A stretch of DNA of 64,000 nucleotides from Poriferisocius sp965208545 (GCA_965208545.1 OZ242341.1:930001-994000), one strand, 5' to 3'; positions 49,897 to 60,356 are shown, numbered from the stretch's first letter. Notes: generated from the letters alone by a model not told the origin. Program-made: numbers and translations.

Positions 49897-52002
49897 ATGT
49901 CCGACTGGCGGCTGGCTGTTGACATAGGGGGCACTTTCACCGATGCAGTGTTGTTGGATGCAGCCACCGGCTCGGTAACGGTCAACAAAGCGCTCACCAC
50001 TCCGGCTGCCCCCCTCGAAGGAGTGCAGGCCGCGGTGGGCCAGTTGCTGGGCCGGGCTGGAGTAGATCCCGGGGAGATCACCGCCCCCATCGTGCATGCC
50101 ACCACGCTCATCACCAACGCCTTGATCGAAAACAAGACCGGACGGGCCGCTCTGGTCACCACCACCGGTTTCGGCGACACCCTGCTGATCCGCGACGAGC
50201 ACCGCTACGACATGTACGACCTCCAGATCGAATTCCCCGACCCGCCCATCGCTCGGGTTCTCACCTTCGAAATCGATGAGCGCACCGCGGCCACCGGAGA
50301 AGTGCTGGACGTGCCGTCTCCCGAGGCCATCGCTGCCCTGGTACGAGAACTCGAGGCGGCTGGGGTCGAATCGGTGGCGGTGTGCCTGCTCAACTCCTAT
50401 GTCAACCCGTCTAACGAGCGGCTGCTGGCGAACGAACTGCGCCGAGAGCTGGGGGTGCCGGTGTGCGCCTCGGCCGACATCTCCCCCCAGATTCGGGAGT
50501 ACCCCCGCATGATCACCGCGGCCTGCAACGCGGCCACCATGCCGATCATCGGTCCGTACCTGGACGAGCTTCAGAAATGGCTTTCGTCCGAGGGGTTTGG
50601 CGGGTCGGTGTTGATGATGCTGTCCAACGGGGGAGTGGTGTCGGCCGACGACGCGGCGGCCGCTCCCATACGGCTGGTGGAATCGGGTCCGGCGGCCGGG
50701 GCGCTGGCCGCCCGGTGGTTCGCCCACCGCATGGGGGAAGACCGGTTGCTGGCCTTCGACATGGGCGGCACCACCGCCAAGGCCACCCTGGTGGAAGAAG
50801 GCGAGCCGGCGTTGACCACCACTTTCGAGGTGGCTCGGCGCTATCGGTTTAAGAAGGGATCGGGTTTTCCGGTTTCGGTGCCCTCGGTTGACTTGGTGGA
50901 GATCGGCGCGGGCGGCGGCAGCCTGGCCCATCTCGACCAATTCGGCCTGCTCAAGGTGGGGCCTGAGTCATCGGGCGCCGATCCTGGCCCGGCCTGCTAC
51001 GGGCAGGGAGGCGATCAGCCTGCGGTTACCGACGCTGACGTGGTGCTCGGTCTGCTGGACCCCGACGCCTTTCTAGGGGGAGACATGCCCTTGGACGCCG
51101 GCCTTGCCCAGTCAGCAATTGAACCCTTGGCCGAAGGTCTCGGCTTGTCGGCCATCGACACCGCCGCGGGGATGTACGAGGTGGTTAGCCAGAACATGGC
51201 CGCCGCCGCCCGCATGCACGCAGTTGAGCGGGGGGTGGATCTGCGAGGGGTGACCGTGCTGGCCTTCGGCGGTGCTGGGCCGCCCCATGCCTGTCGGGTG
51301 GCCGAGTTGCTGGATTCGGATCGGGTGGTTTTCCCGGTCAACGCCAGCGTGCTGTCGGCATTCGGAACCCTGGTCTCGCCGGTGAGGATCGACCTGGCCC
51401 GTTCCATGCCGGTGAAGCTGGCTGAAGTGACGCCCGTCGAGCGGGACGGCCTGCTGGATGAGCTGCGAGAGGAAGGCCGCCGGGTGTTGCTCGGAGCCGG
51501 TGTGCCCGAGGCCGATATCAGATTCCGCTATGGCATCGATGCCCGCTACACCGGCCAGGGCAATGAGATCACCATTTGGGTAGGCGAAGGGGATTCCTGG
51601 GCAGCCCCTGACGACGTGGTAGTCGGGGCGTTCGAGTCGGAATATCGCCGCATCTACGGCATGACCATCGATGATGTGCCCATCGAGGTGGTCACCTGGC
51701 GCTTAGCAGCTCGAGCCGACCCGGCTGAGATGGCCGCGGATGATTCCGAGGCACCGTCATCGGCAGGCGATGGTCCGCCTCTACCGGCTTCGACTCGCAC
51801 CGCGGTGTTTGGGCGAGAGCAAGACGCAGTAGAGGTGCCGGTCTACCGTCGGGCTGACTTATCGATTGGTGCGTCTTTCCCGGGCCCTGCCTTGGTCGAG
51901 GAACGGGAGACTACTTCGGTGATTCGTCCCGGTTGGCAGGTATCGGTTGCTTACGACGCTTGCCTCGTCGCGGTTCGCGATCAAAGACCGACTCCCAAAT
52001 GA
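49897..52002 (+). CDS. hyuA: Hydantoinase/oxoprolinase subunit A
   Basis: A 701-residue ATP-dependent HyuA: DIGGTFTDAVLLD (phosphate 1), VVHATTLITNALIE is the conserved N-domain, FDMGGTTAKATLVEEG (phosphate 2), RGVDLRGVTVLAFGGAGPPHAC (adenosine). With HyuB it opens N-methylhydantoin, 5-oxoproline or an acetone/acetophenone-type substrate using ATP. hyuB overlaps by four bases. Confidence 0.93.
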   Translation: MSDWRLAVDIGGTFTDAVLLDAATGSVTVNKALTTPAAPLEGVQAAVGQLLGRAGVDPGEITAPIVHATTLITNALIENKTGRAALVTTTGFGDTLLIRDEHRYDMYDLQIEFPDPPIARVLTFEIDERTAATGEVLDVPSPEAIAALVRELEAAGVESVAVCLLNSYVNPSNERLLANELRRELGVPVCASADISPQIREYPRMITAACNAATMPIIGPYLDELQKWLSSEGFGGSVLMMLSNGGVVSADDAAAAPIRLVESGPAAGALAARWFAHRMGEDRLLAFDMGGTTAKATLVEEGEPALTTTFEVARRYRFKKGSGFPVSVPSVDLVEIGAGGGSLAHLDQFGLLKVGPESSGADPGPACYGQGGDQPAVTDADVVLGLLDPDAFLGGDMPLDAGLAQSAIEPLAEGLGLSAIDTAAGMYEVVSQNMAAAARMHAVERGVDLRGVTVLAFGGAGPPHACRVAELLDSDRVVFPVNASVLSAFGTLVSPVRIDLARSMPVKLAEVTPVERDGLLDELREEGRRVLLGAGVPEADIRFRYGIDARYTGQGNEITIWVGEGDSWAAPDDVVVGAFESEYRRIYGMTIDDVPIEVVTWRLAARADPAEMAADDSEAPSSAGDGPPLPASTRTAVFGREQDAVEVPVYRRADLSIGASFPGPALVEERETTSVIRPGWQVSVAYDACLVAVRDQRPTPK

Positions 52003-53642
52003 CTATCTCGACCAGAAACCAAAGCAGTTCTATGAGCAAAACCAAAACGAGTCCTGACGAAGCCTCTTCCTACGACCCCATTCAACTGGAAATCCTGTGG
52101 CAGTCGCTCATCTCCGTGGTGAACGAGCAGGCTCGGGCTCTCCAGCGGGCCGCGTTCAGCCCCATCGTGCGGGAGGCCGGCGATCTGGCCAACGCCGTGT
52201 TCGACAAGCGGGGGCGCATGGTGGCCCAGGCGGTTACCGGTACTCCCGGACACATCAACTCCCTGGCCATTGGCGCGGCCAACATGCTGGACGAGTTCCC
52301 CCACGAATCCCTCGAGCCCGGCGACGTCCTGGTCACCAACGACCCTTACCTCACCGCGGGCCAGCTGCTGGACGTGACCGTGCTGGTCCCGGTGTGGCGC
52401 GCGCCGGCCGCTGGGGGCGATCCCGTGCCCATCGCCTACTTCGGCTCCACCATCCATCACACCGATGTCGGCGGCTATGGCATCGGCGCCGGGGCCCGGG
52501 ATTGCTTCGAAGAGGGCTTGTGGATCCCCATTTGCAAGCTCATGCGGGCTGGCGAGCGCAACGAAGACGTGTGGAAGTTCATCTTGTCCAACGTCCGCCA
52601 GCCCGACCATATGGCTGGTGATCTGCACGCCCAGATGGCCTCGGGAGAGGTGGGGGCCCAGCGTCTCGGCGCGCTGTGCGATTCCTACGACCTTGACGAC
52701 ATCGAAGACTTGGCTGACGAGATCATCGATCGTTCCGAAGCGGCCACCCGGGCCAGCATCGCCGAGTTGCCCGCTGGCGAATACCAGGCCGATGCGGTGC
52801 TGGATCTGGCCGACGGCAGCCGAATCGACATTGTGTGCTCTTTGCGGGTGGACCCCGACGCTGGAGAGGTCTTCGTTGACTACGCCGGCTCGTCCGAGGC
52901 CAGCCCATGGGGCATCAACGTGGTGCGCAACTACACCCACGCCTACACCACCTTCACAGTGCGCTCGGTGCTGAACCCCGAGATTCCCAACAATCACGGC
53001 AGCCTGGCCCCCATCAAGATGACTGCCCCCGAGGGATCCATAGTCAACGCGGTGCTGCCCCAACCCGGAACAGCCCGCCACGTGGTGGGGATGTTCCTGC
53101 CCAACGCCCTGCTAAAGGCCTTGGCCCAAGTCAAGCCGGAGGAATCCATGGCCGAAGGGGCGGGCGCGGTCTGGACCATGCAGGTGAGCGGCAACCACGA
53201 CGACGGAACTCCGTTCATCACCGCCATGTTCACCTACGCCGGAGGGGTGGGAGCCCGGGCCACTAAGCCGGGCCTGGACGCCTGCTCCTATCCCACGGGG
53301 GTGAGCGCGGTGCCCATCGAGGTGGTGGAGGCCTCCGCGCCGGTTCGTTTCACCCGCAAGGCGCTGCGCCCCGGCTCGGAAGGGTCGGGAGCTCAACCCG
53401 GCGGCAAGGGCCAGACCATCGAGTTCAGCGTGGACACCACTCGCCCCTGGCTGCTCAACGCGGTCACCAGTCGCCTGTCCGACCCGCCGCAGGGGATCTT
53501 CGGTGGGAGTCCGGGAGAGGCGGGGTCGTTCCAAGTCAACGGCGAGCCGGTCACCACTCAGAGCCGCATCACTCTTGACCCCGATGACGTGGTGCGCCTC
53601 GATCTTCCCGGCGGTGGAGGCTACGGACCTCCCGATGACTGA
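51999..53642 (+). CDS. hyuB: Hydantoinase/oxoprolinase subunit B
   Basis: A 547-residue HyuB: YDPIQLEILWQSLISVVNEQ at the start, FSPIVREAGDLANAVFDKRGRMVAQ, GDVLVTNDPYLTAGQLLDVTVLVPVW, and TPGGGGYG-like tail DLPGGGGYGPPDD. Start taken at ATG 51999 (ATGA overlap with hyuA). It forms the catalytic complex with HyuA. The next gene starts eight bases inside its end. Confidence 0.93.
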   Translation: MTISTRNQSSSMSKTKTSPDEASSYDPIQLEILWQSLISVVNEQARALQRAAFSPIVREAGDLANAVFDKRGRMVAQAVTGTPGHINSLAIGAANMLDEFPHESLEPGDVLVTNDPYLTAGQLLDVTVLVPVWRAPAAGGDPVPIAYFGSTIHHTDVGGYGIGAGARDCFEEGLWIPICKLMRAGERNEDVWKFILSNVRQPDHMAGDLHAQMASGEVGAQRLGALCDSYDLDDIEDLADEIIDRSEAATRASIAELPAGEYQADAVLDLADGSRIDIVCSLRVDPDAGEVFVDYAGSSEASPWGINVVRNYTHAYTTFTVRSVLNPEIPNNHGSLAPIKMTAPEGSIVNAVLPQPGTARHVVGMFLPNALLKALAQVKPEESMAEGAGAVWTMQVSGNHDDGTPFITAMFTYAGGVGARATKPGLDACSYPTGVSAVPIEVVEASAPVRFTRKALRPGSEGSGAQPGGKGQTIEFSVDTTRPWLLNAVTSRLSDPPQGIFGGSPGEAGSFQVNGEPVTTQSRITLDPDDVVRLDLPGGGGYGPPDD

Positions 53643-55110
53643 TCCGGGCACCTTTTCGTCCGTTTGGGAACGAGCGGTCGAACGTGGTGGCGATGCCGCC
53701 TTTTTGATCTTCGAGCGGCCCGACGGGACCACTGCATCCTGGACCTACGAGCAGTTCGACGCGGCTGTCAACGACGTGGCCGCTGGCTTGATCCAGCGGG
53801 GAGTGGTCCCGGGCGATTCCGTGCATCTGGCATTGACCAACACTCCGGCGTTCGTGGCCCTGTGGCTGGCCTCCAACCGGCTGGGGGCGTGGATTGTGCC
53901 GTCCGACCCTATGGGCAAGGCGCCAGAGTTGGCCGACCACATCGAGCGCACCCGGCCAAAGGCCGGCTTTTGTGCCACCAGCCGAGCCGATGTCTACCGC
54001 CAGGCTGCCGAATTGAGTCCTAATTTGGACATCACCGAATTAGACGAAGCCGGCGGCAGCCTCGATGCGCTGGTGGGGAATGCCCGGGTGGACTGGCCCG
54101 AGGTAGATCTGCGGGACCGGGCGGCGGTGATGTTCACCTCGGGGACCACCGGGCGGCCCAAGGGGGTGGAGATCACCCAGGCCAACTATGCCTTCTGCGG
54201 CCAGATCATGGCCGAGCGTGCCGACTTGGCCCCCGACGACCGCCAGTTGGTGGTGCTGCCCCTGTTCCACGCCAACGCCCAGTACTACTCCTTTGCCTCG
54301 GCTATCTGGACCGGGGCCTCAGTGGCCCTGATGCCCGCCTTCTCGGCCAGTGGATTCCTGGCCCAGGCCGTCCGACACCGGGCCACCTGCGCCAGCCTGT
54401 TCGCCGCTCCGATGCGGATGATTCTGGCTCGGGGCACTCCGGTAGACGGGGTGGGGCTTCGCCACTGCTGGTATGCCCAGAACATCGCCGACGATCAGTA
54501 CGAAACCCTGGCCAGCTGGTTCGGGTGCCGGGCCCGACAGCTCTACGGCATGACCGAGACCATCCCCGCCGTGCTCACCGAGCCAGCCGATAACCCGGTG
54601 CCGTCGTCCATGGGGCAAGTCACTCCCGGCTGCCAGGTGATCGTGCGAGATGGCGAAGTGCTGGTTGGGGGAGAAACCGGGGTGACGATTTTCGCCGGTT
54701 ACCTGGACGATCCCGAAACCACGGCGGCCTCGTTCACCGATGACGGCTGGTTCTGCACCGGTGACCGGGCCCGGGTTGAAGAAGACGGCCGCCATTACTT
54801 CGACGGCCGCCGCTCCGACGTGCTCAAGGTGGCGGGAGAGAACGTGTCCATCGTTGAGGTGGAGTCGGTGCTGGCCAGCCACCCCTCAGTGTTGGAAGCC
54901 GCGGTGGTGGGCGCACCCGATCCGATACGCGACGAGGTGCCGGTGGCCTTTGTGGTTCCCGCCGACCCGGCTAGTCCTCCGGCCGCCGACGAGCTAGCTA
55001 CGTGGTGCCAAGAGCGACTGGCCAAGGCCAAGCAACCCCGTTCATTTGAATTCATAGACGAGCTGCCGCGAACCAGCGTCGGCAAAATCCGGAAATTCCT
55101 GCTCAAGTAG
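53635..55110 (+). CDS. AMP-dependent synthetase/acyl-CoA ligase
   Basis: A 491-residue ANL ligase: MFTSGTTGRPKGVEITQANY (P-loop), YGMTETIPAVL, TGDRARVEEDG with the hinge, and C-terminal RTSVGKIRK with the adenylation lysine. It would activate a carboxylate as acyl-CoA. Start ATG 53635 overlaps hyuB by eight bases. Confidence 0.92.
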   Translation: MTDPGTFSSVWERAVERGGDAAFLIFERPDGTTASWTYEQFDAAVNDVAAGLIQRGVVPGDSVHLALTNTPAFVALWLASNRLGAWIVPSDPMGKAPELADHIERTRPKAGFCATSRADVYRQAAELSPNLDITELDEAGGSLDALVGNARVDWPEVDLRDRAAVMFTSGTTGRPKGVEITQANYAFCGQIMAERADLAPDDRQLVVLPLFHANAQYYSFASAIWTGASVALMPAFSASGFLAQAVRHRATCASLFAAPMRMILARGTPVDGVGLRHCWYAQNIADDQYETLASWFGCRARQLYGMTETIPAVLTEPADNPVPSSMGQVTPGCQVIVRDGEVLVGGETGVTIFAGYLDDPETTAASFTDDGWFCTGDRARVEEDGRHYFDGRRSDVLKVAGENVSIVEVESVLASHPSVLEAAVVGAPDPIRDEVPVAFVVPADPASPPAADELATWCQERLAKAKQPRSFEFIDELPRTSVGKIRKFLLK

Positions 55111-55122
55111 GCTTGCCTTCGT

Positions 55123-56310
55123 ATGACCATGCTCACCGGCGATTTGCTGGATTCGTTCGAGGACTCAATCACCGACGTGGCCACCGCGGTGACCCTTCCT
55201 CCTGAGATCTACACCTCAGAGGAGTTCTTGGCCTTCGAGCGCCGGGCGTTGTTTGAGCACGAATGGTGTTGCGTAGGGGTGGCCAGTCGCATTCCCGAAA
55301 CCGGTGACTGGTTTACCGCCACGGTTAGCACCGAGCCCGTCATCGTGGCCCGCCAAAGGGACGGCAGCATCGCCGCGTTCTCGGCCATCTGCCGCCACCG
55401 GGGCATGCAGGTGGCGGAGGGAGAGGGCAACAGCCGCACCTTCCGATGCCCGTACCACCACTGGAGCTATCGACTGGACGGCCGCCTGATAGGTGCGCCG
55501 GCTATGGAGCAAACCGAGGGATTCGACAACGACGATTGGGGCCTGCCCAATTTGGCCGTGGAGCTGTGGCACGGGTTCATCTTCGTCAACTTCAACCCCG
55601 ATGCCCCGCCGCTGGCTCCCACCCTGGAGCGGTACGAGCCCTACCTGGCCAACTACGAACTCGACAACTGCGTTTGCCCGGGCACCTTCACCCTCGAAGA
55701 CCTGCCCTGGAACTGGAAGGTCATGTTCGAGAACTTCAACGACGGCTACCACGCCAACCGCCTCCACCAGGTGATCCAGGACTTCTGCCCCTCGGAGATG
55801 GCCCGGTTCCCGGTTCCGTGGTCGGACGATTCCAATGTGATCTTCCGGGAGAACGGCTACACCCACATCGACGGCGGGTTTAACGCCACCCGCAAGGCCC
55901 TGTTGCCGGTGTTCCCCATGCTCACCGAAGAGGAAAGGTGGCGGTCGACCTTCGCGCTGATCCCGCCCACGCTGTGCTTTGGCACCGCTCCTGACATGGC
56001 GTTTTTCTTCATCGTGCGGCCCACCTCGGCCGAAACTATCGACGTGGAGATTGGCTACCTGCTGCATCCCACCTCGCTGGAGCACCCCATGTTCGACCAC
56101 TTGTTCCAGGCCAGCGACGACGGTGTGCAGGTGTTCGTGGCCCAAGACCAAGACGCCACCACCAAGGTGCAGCGGGGCCTGCGGTCCCGATTTGCGGTGC
56201 GGGGACGGTACTCCTGGCAGGAGGAGTCCCACGTGCAATTCAATCGCTGGCTGGTGCAGCGCTACCGCCAGCACTGGCCAGCAGGCACAGAATCTTCGGA
56301 CAGGGCATGA
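55123..56310 (+). CDS. Rieske non-heme iron oxygenase alpha subunit
   Basis: A 395-residue Rieske oxygenase: Cys90-x-His92 and Cys109-xx-His112 (CRHRGMQ, CPYHHW) bind the 2Fe-2S cluster, and NFNDGYHANRLH (about 205-216) holds the catalytic iron ligands. It is of the alpha-only type; no beta subunit, ferredoxin or reductase gene lies nearby. It probably demethylates or hydroxylates a ring or amine. Confidence 0.92.
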   Translation: MTMLTGDLLDSFEDSITDVATAVTLPPEIYTSEEFLAFERRALFEHEWCCVGVASRIPETGDWFTATVSTEPVIVARQRDGSIAAFSAICRHRGMQVAEGEGNSRTFRCPYHHWSYRLDGRLIGAPAMEQTEGFDNDDWGLPNLAVELWHGFIFVNFNPDAPPLAPTLERYEPYLANYELDNCVCPGTFTLEDLPWNWKVMFENFNDGYHANRLHQVIQDFCPSEMARFPVPWSDDSNVIFRENGYTHIDGGFNATRKALLPVFPMLTEEERWRSTFALIPPTLCFGTAPDMAFFFIVRPTSAETIDVEIGYLLHPTSLEHPMFDHLFQASDDGVQVFVAQDQDATTKVQRGLRSRFAVRGRYSWQEESHVQFNRWLVQRYRQHWPAGTESSDRA

Positions 56311-56361
56311 TTAAGGCTCTGGACTGATCGACAAATGATCGCCCAAACAGGAGGGGGACCC

Positions 56362-57648
56362 ATGACCAAGCGAACGAATGGCCGACTTCGGCTACTGATA
56401 GTGCTGGCGGCGCTGCTGTCGGTATTGGCCCTGGTGGCTGCTGGCTGCGGCAACGACGACGATGACGGTGGCGCGGCGGTCGAGGCCCCGGCGCCCGAAC
56501 CCGAGCCCATGGACGAAGAGCCTGAGCCCGAACCCGAGCCCATGGACGAAGAGCCGATGGACGAGGAGCCGATGGACGAAGAACCCATGGACGAAGAGCC
56601 CATGGATGACGAGCCAGAACCGGAGCCCGAGCCCACCGAGCCGCCCATAGACATGGAGTTGCAAGCGATATTGGACGCGTTCGACGCCAATGGGGACGGC
56701 ACCCTCACCATTGGGGTGGCGGCTGCTGGGCCTCGCGACGACCAGGGCTACTACCAGGCACTAGTGGACTTCGCCGAGGAGTTCTCCGCCGAAAACGGGT
56801 TCGCTCCGCCCATCGTGAGCGACAACATCGGCGCCGCCGAAGCCGCTCAAGCCATGTCTGATCTCGCCGCCCAAGGCGTGGATGTCATATTGGTAGGCGC
56901 CAGCGAAATTGCCGAGCCCCTTGCCGACCTCACCGAGCAGTACCCCGACATCTTCTGGTACTGCAACTGCGGGGCCGGATACCCGGAGACTCCGGGATTG
57001 GCCCAAGCCACTGACTGGGGTGCTCCCATCCACTACACCGCCGGCGTGGCCATGGGTGCGGCGTTGCAAGACCACGGCGGGGATACCGCGGTGTTCCTGG
57101 GCTGCTGCGACCTGGGCTTCGAGAAGGAGGCCTATAACGCCACTGTGTACGGTCTCCAATCGGTGGACCCGTCGTTCACCATGGAGTATGTGGCCACCGG
57201 CGCCTTCCCGTTCGACTTCGACAACTCAGCCAACGCCACTGCCGCACTCACCAACGCCATAGCCGAAGGCGCCACCTTGGCCTATGCCTACTTGGGCGGG
57301 GCGCTGAACCCGGTTGGCCAGCTGGCCACCGACGAGGGCATCGCGGTGTTCGCGGCCGGTCCTGGTGACATCTGCTCTCGCGATGATGGGATCAACTGGA
57401 CGGGCGCCATTGTGTTTGACGGAGGAAGATATGCCCAGCAGGCGCTACCGCGTATCATCTCCGGAGATTTGACCGAGGGTACTACCTATCAATTCCCGAC
57501 TCTCCAAGGACTCAATGGCGGCGAGCTATGCGACCCCTCGTCCGAGGCGGAAGCGCTACTGGCCGATGCCTTTGAAGCAGTTGCCACCGACGGAGAGCTG
57601 CTCGGCGTCCTTGGCGGAATCTCTGGTGAGGCCTACGGCGGCGGGTGA
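56362..57648 (+). CDS. BMP-family substrate-binding lipoprotein
   Basis: A 428-residue lipoprotein; AGGAGGGGG precedes ATG 56362. Lipobox VAAGC (Cys29), then an acidic linker (about 41-97) of tandem PMDEE/PEPEPE units, then a BMP domain (IGVAAAGPRDDQGYYQALVDFAEEF, ILVGASEIAEPLADL, GVAMGAALQD). BMP proteins bind nucleosides and similar heterocycles for ABC import. The ATPase gene overlaps its stop. Confidence 0.92.
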   Translation: MTKRTNGRLRLLIVLAALLSVLALVAAGCGNDDDDGGAAVEAPAPEPEPMDEEPEPEPEPMDEEPMDEEPMDEEPMDEEPMDDEPEPEPEPTEPPIDMELQAILDAFDANGDGTLTIGVAAAGPRDDQGYYQALVDFAEEFSAENGFAPPIVSDNIGAAEAAQAMSDLAAQGVDVILVGASEIAEPLADLTEQYPDIFWYCNCGAGYPETPGLAQATDWGAPIHYTAGVAMGAALQDHGGDTAVFLGCCDLGFEKEAYNATVYGLQSVDPSFTMEYVATGAFPFDFDNSANATAALTNAIAEGATLAYAYLGGALNPVGQLATDEGIAVFAAGPGDICSRDDGINWTGAIVFDGGRYAQQALPRIISGDLTEGTTYQFPTLQGLNGGELCDPSSEAEALLADAFEAVATDGELLGVLGGISGEAYGGG

Positions 57649-59261
57649 CCGACGCAACGACCGAAATGACAGGCGCCGGGGGGTCTGACCCCTCGGCGCC
57701 TGCGGTCGAACTCCTCGGCATCACCAAGCGCTTTGGCGGGATCGTCGCCTGCGATCAAGTTGACCTGACTCTCCATCGGGGCCGTATCCACGGCATCCTG
57801 GGTGAGAACGGAGCAGGTAAGTCCACGCTGATGAAGGTGCTCATCGGCTTGGTGCTGCCCGATGCCGGGTCGGTCCGCATCGACGGGGAGCCCCGCACCA
57901 TTCACGATCCGCTGGCCGCGGCCGTCCTGGGCATCGCCATGGTCCACCAGCACTTCAGCCTGGTCGACCAGCTCTCGGTGTGGGAGAACGTCGCCCTGGG
58001 TGAAGAGGGACGGCTGAAGTCGGCGGGAGTGCGCGACCGGGTGGCGGCGATCAGCGAGCAGTATGGCCTAGAGATCGATCCCGACGCCCGAGTGGGCGAA
58101 CTCACCGCTGGCCTGCGCCAGCGGGTAGAGATCATCAAGTGCCTGCGCCGCGACCCCCACATCCTGGTATTTGACGAGCCCACCTCGGTGCTCACTCCCG
58201 AGGAGTCGGAACAGCTCTTCGGCACGCTGCGTGAGGTGGTTGCCGCTGAAGGGCGAGCCGTTGTACTGGTCAGCCACAAATTGGACGAGGTGCTGCACGC
58301 CACCGACGAGATCACCATCATGCGCCAAGGCCGTGTGGTGGATCACCGGCCCACGCAAGAGGCCGATGCCCGCAGTCTGGCCCGGGCCATGGTGGGCCGG
58401 GAGGTGTCGCTGCGCTCGGAGCGGGCCGCCTTTGGGCTCGCTGAAGTCGAGGAGGCCGACGGGGAATCCGCCGTAGACCTAGAGGACACCGGACTCACTG
58501 AGCTGGCGGTGTCGGATAAGCCGGTGATGCGGATCGAGGGAGTGTCGGTGCGGGGCCGGGGGGGAGCGCGGCTGTTGGACGACATCAGCCTGGATCTTCG
58601 AGCAGGTGAGATCGTGGGCGTGGCCGGTGTGGAGGGAAACGGTCAGCGGACTCTGGGCGATCTGCTTTCCAGTCTCGTTTCACTTGATACCGGCCGAGTG
58701 GTGGTCAACGACAAAGAGGTACCCACCGGGGCGCCCGGCGCCATGGCCAAAGCCGGGGTGGCGGTGATTCCCGAAGACCGCCACGACTCCGGCGTGGTCT
58801 TGGACATGACCGTGGCCGAAAACCTGCTCATGGTGGACCCTCACCAGGTGGCCCGCCACGGGGTTATGGACAAGGCGCGGACCACTGAGACCGCTCAGCA
58901 GATGATCGAGGAGTTCGACATCGGCTGTTCGGGACCCGACGCACCGCTGTGGTCGCTTTCGGGCGGCAACCAGCAGCGGGTGGTGCTGGCCCGGGAGCTG
59001 GCCGCCGAGCCCGATGTGCTGGTGGCGGCCCAGCCCACCAGAGGGCTGGACGTGGGGGCCATCGAATACATGACCGACCGGATTCGCCAAACCGCTGCCG
59101 ACGGTGTGGCCGTGCTGTTGATCTCCAGCGAGCTGGAGGAGATCCTCGAATTGGCCGACCGCATAGTGGTTATGTCTCGGGGCCGTATCGTGGGTGAGCT
59201 CTCCCACGACGACGCCAACCTCGAAGCTCTCGGAATGTTGATGGGTGGTAGCGAAGCATGA
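57645..59261 (+). CDS. ABC transporter double ATPase, BMP/sugar-nucleoside type
   Basis: A 538-residue protein with two ATPase halves. First: GENGAGKSTL Walker A, LTAGLRQRVEI signature, LVFDEPTSVLT. Second: GVEGNGQRTL, a degenerate Walker A without lysine, and LSGGNQQRVVLAREL signature. One active and one degenerate site is normal for this family. GTG start overlapping the lipoprotein stop. Confidence 0.94.
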   Translation: MTDATTEMTGAGGSDPSAPAVELLGITKRFGGIVACDQVDLTLHRGRIHGILGENGAGKSTLMKVLIGLVLPDAGSVRIDGEPRTIHDPLAAAVLGIAMVHQHFSLVDQLSVWENVALGEEGRLKSAGVRDRVAAISEQYGLEIDPDARVGELTAGLRQRVEIIKCLRRDPHILVFDEPTSVLTPEESEQLFGTLREVVAAEGRAVVLVSHKLDEVLHATDEITIMRQGRVVDHRPTQEADARSLARAMVGREVSLRSERAAFGLAEVEEADGESAVDLEDTGLTELAVSDKPVMRIEGVSVRGRGGARLLDDISLDLRAGEIVGVAGVEGNGQRTLGDLLSSLVSLDTGRVVVNDKEVPTGAPGAMAKAGVAVIPEDRHDSGVVLDMTVAENLLMVDPHQVARHGVMDKARTTETAQQMIEEFDIGCSGPDAPLWSLSGGNQQRVVLARELAAEPDVLVAAQPTRGLDVGAIEYMTDRIRQTAADGVAVLLISSELEEILELADRIVVMSRGRIVGELSHDDANLEALGMLMGGSEA

Positions 59262-60349
59262 CGAGGGGTGCCCGTCTGACCGAGTGGGTAGTCCTCTACG
59301 CCCTAAGCGTTGCCGTAGCCTTGGCCCTGGCCAGCGTGATTGTGGAGGCCACCGGGGGCGACTGGTGGCCGGTGGTGGAGGCCCTGGTAGACGGCAGCAT
59401 TCTGGCGCCCGGCCGGTGGGGAGGGACGCTGGGAATCGCGGCACCCCTGCTCTTGGTGGCCTTGGGCACGGTGATCTCGTCCAAAGCCGGCTTGATCAAC
59501 ATCGGCCAAGAGGGCCAACTGCTGATCGGTGCGGCAGTGGCGGTGTACTTCAGCTTCCTCATTGGCGGCCCCGGCCCGCTGAACGTGGTGCTGCTGTTGC
59601 TGTTTGGTGCTTTGGGCGGGGCGGCGTGGGCTTCCATATCTGGACTGCTGCGCTTTTGGCGGGGGGTGCCCGAGGTTCTGAGCACCCTGCTGTTGGTGTT
59701 TGTGGCCCTTCAGGCCGTGGGTTACGGCTTGAAGTGGCAGTGGCTGCTGCTGGCCGACGAGGCCAGTCGGGGGAACCGAAATCTGGTGAGCGAGCAGTTG
59801 GCCAAAGACAACCGGATTCCCCGTCCCGATGTGTTCGGCAACGAGTTCCCCATCACCGTCTATGTGGCGTTGGCTCTGGCTTTGGCGGTGGCCTACGTGC
59901 TGGCCCGCACCGTGTGGGGATTTCGACTGCGGATGCTGGGCCACAATCCCCGGGCCGCCCAGCGTGCTGGGGTGTCGTCCACGGTCTATGGAGCATCCGC
60001 CCTGGCCATCGGGGGTGCATTCGCCGGCTTGGCCGGGGCGGCCATGTTCGCCGGCGGAGGCTTCTCGTTCGGCAATTTCCGGCTGGTGCCCGGCTTTTCC
60101 GACAACATCGGCTGGACCGGCCTCTTGGTGGCCCTATTGGCCCGAGAGCGGGCGCTGCCCGCAGTGGTGGCCGCCTTCGTCTTCGCGGGTTTGCGGAACG
60201 GGGCAGGTTTTGTGAACAGCACCGGGGTGGAGAGCCGCATCACTGATGTGGTGCAGGGGCTATTGGTGTTGGCTCTTCTGGTTCCTCCCGCGGTGGTGTT
60301 CCTGCGGGATCGTCGCCGGGCTCGAGCCGCGGCTACCGAGAGGGTGTGA
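59258..60349 (+). CDS. ABC transporter permease, first of pair
   Basis: A 363-residue permease of the BPD_transp_2 (YufP-like) family: GTVISSKAGLINIGQEGQLLIGAA and ARTVWGFRLRMLGHNPRAAQRAGV are characteristic. About nine transmembrane segments. Overlaps the ATPase gene by four bases. Confidence 0.93.
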   Translation: MTRGARLTEWVVLYALSVAVALALASVIVEATGGDWWPVVEALVDGSILAPGRWGGTLGIAAPLLLVALGTVISSKAGLINIGQEGQLLIGAAVAVYFSFLIGGPGPLNVVLLLLFGALGGAAWASISGLLRFWRGVPEVLSTLLLVFVALQAVGYGLKWQWLLLADEASRGNRNLVSEQLAKDNRIPRPDVFGNEFPITVYVALALALAVAYVLARTVWGFRLRMLGHNPRAAQRAGVSSTVYGASALAIGGAFAGLAGAAMFAGGGFSFGNFRLVPGFSDNIGWTGLLVALLARERALPAVVAAFVFAGLRNGAGFVNSTGVESRITDVVQGLLVLALLVPPAVVFLRDRRRARAAATERV

Positions 60350-60356
60350 TGTTGTG

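Noticed and set aside
58600..58660. Degenerate second Walker A in the ABC ATPase as a sign of decay
   Set aside because: A second site lacking the lysine is usual for this two-domain family.
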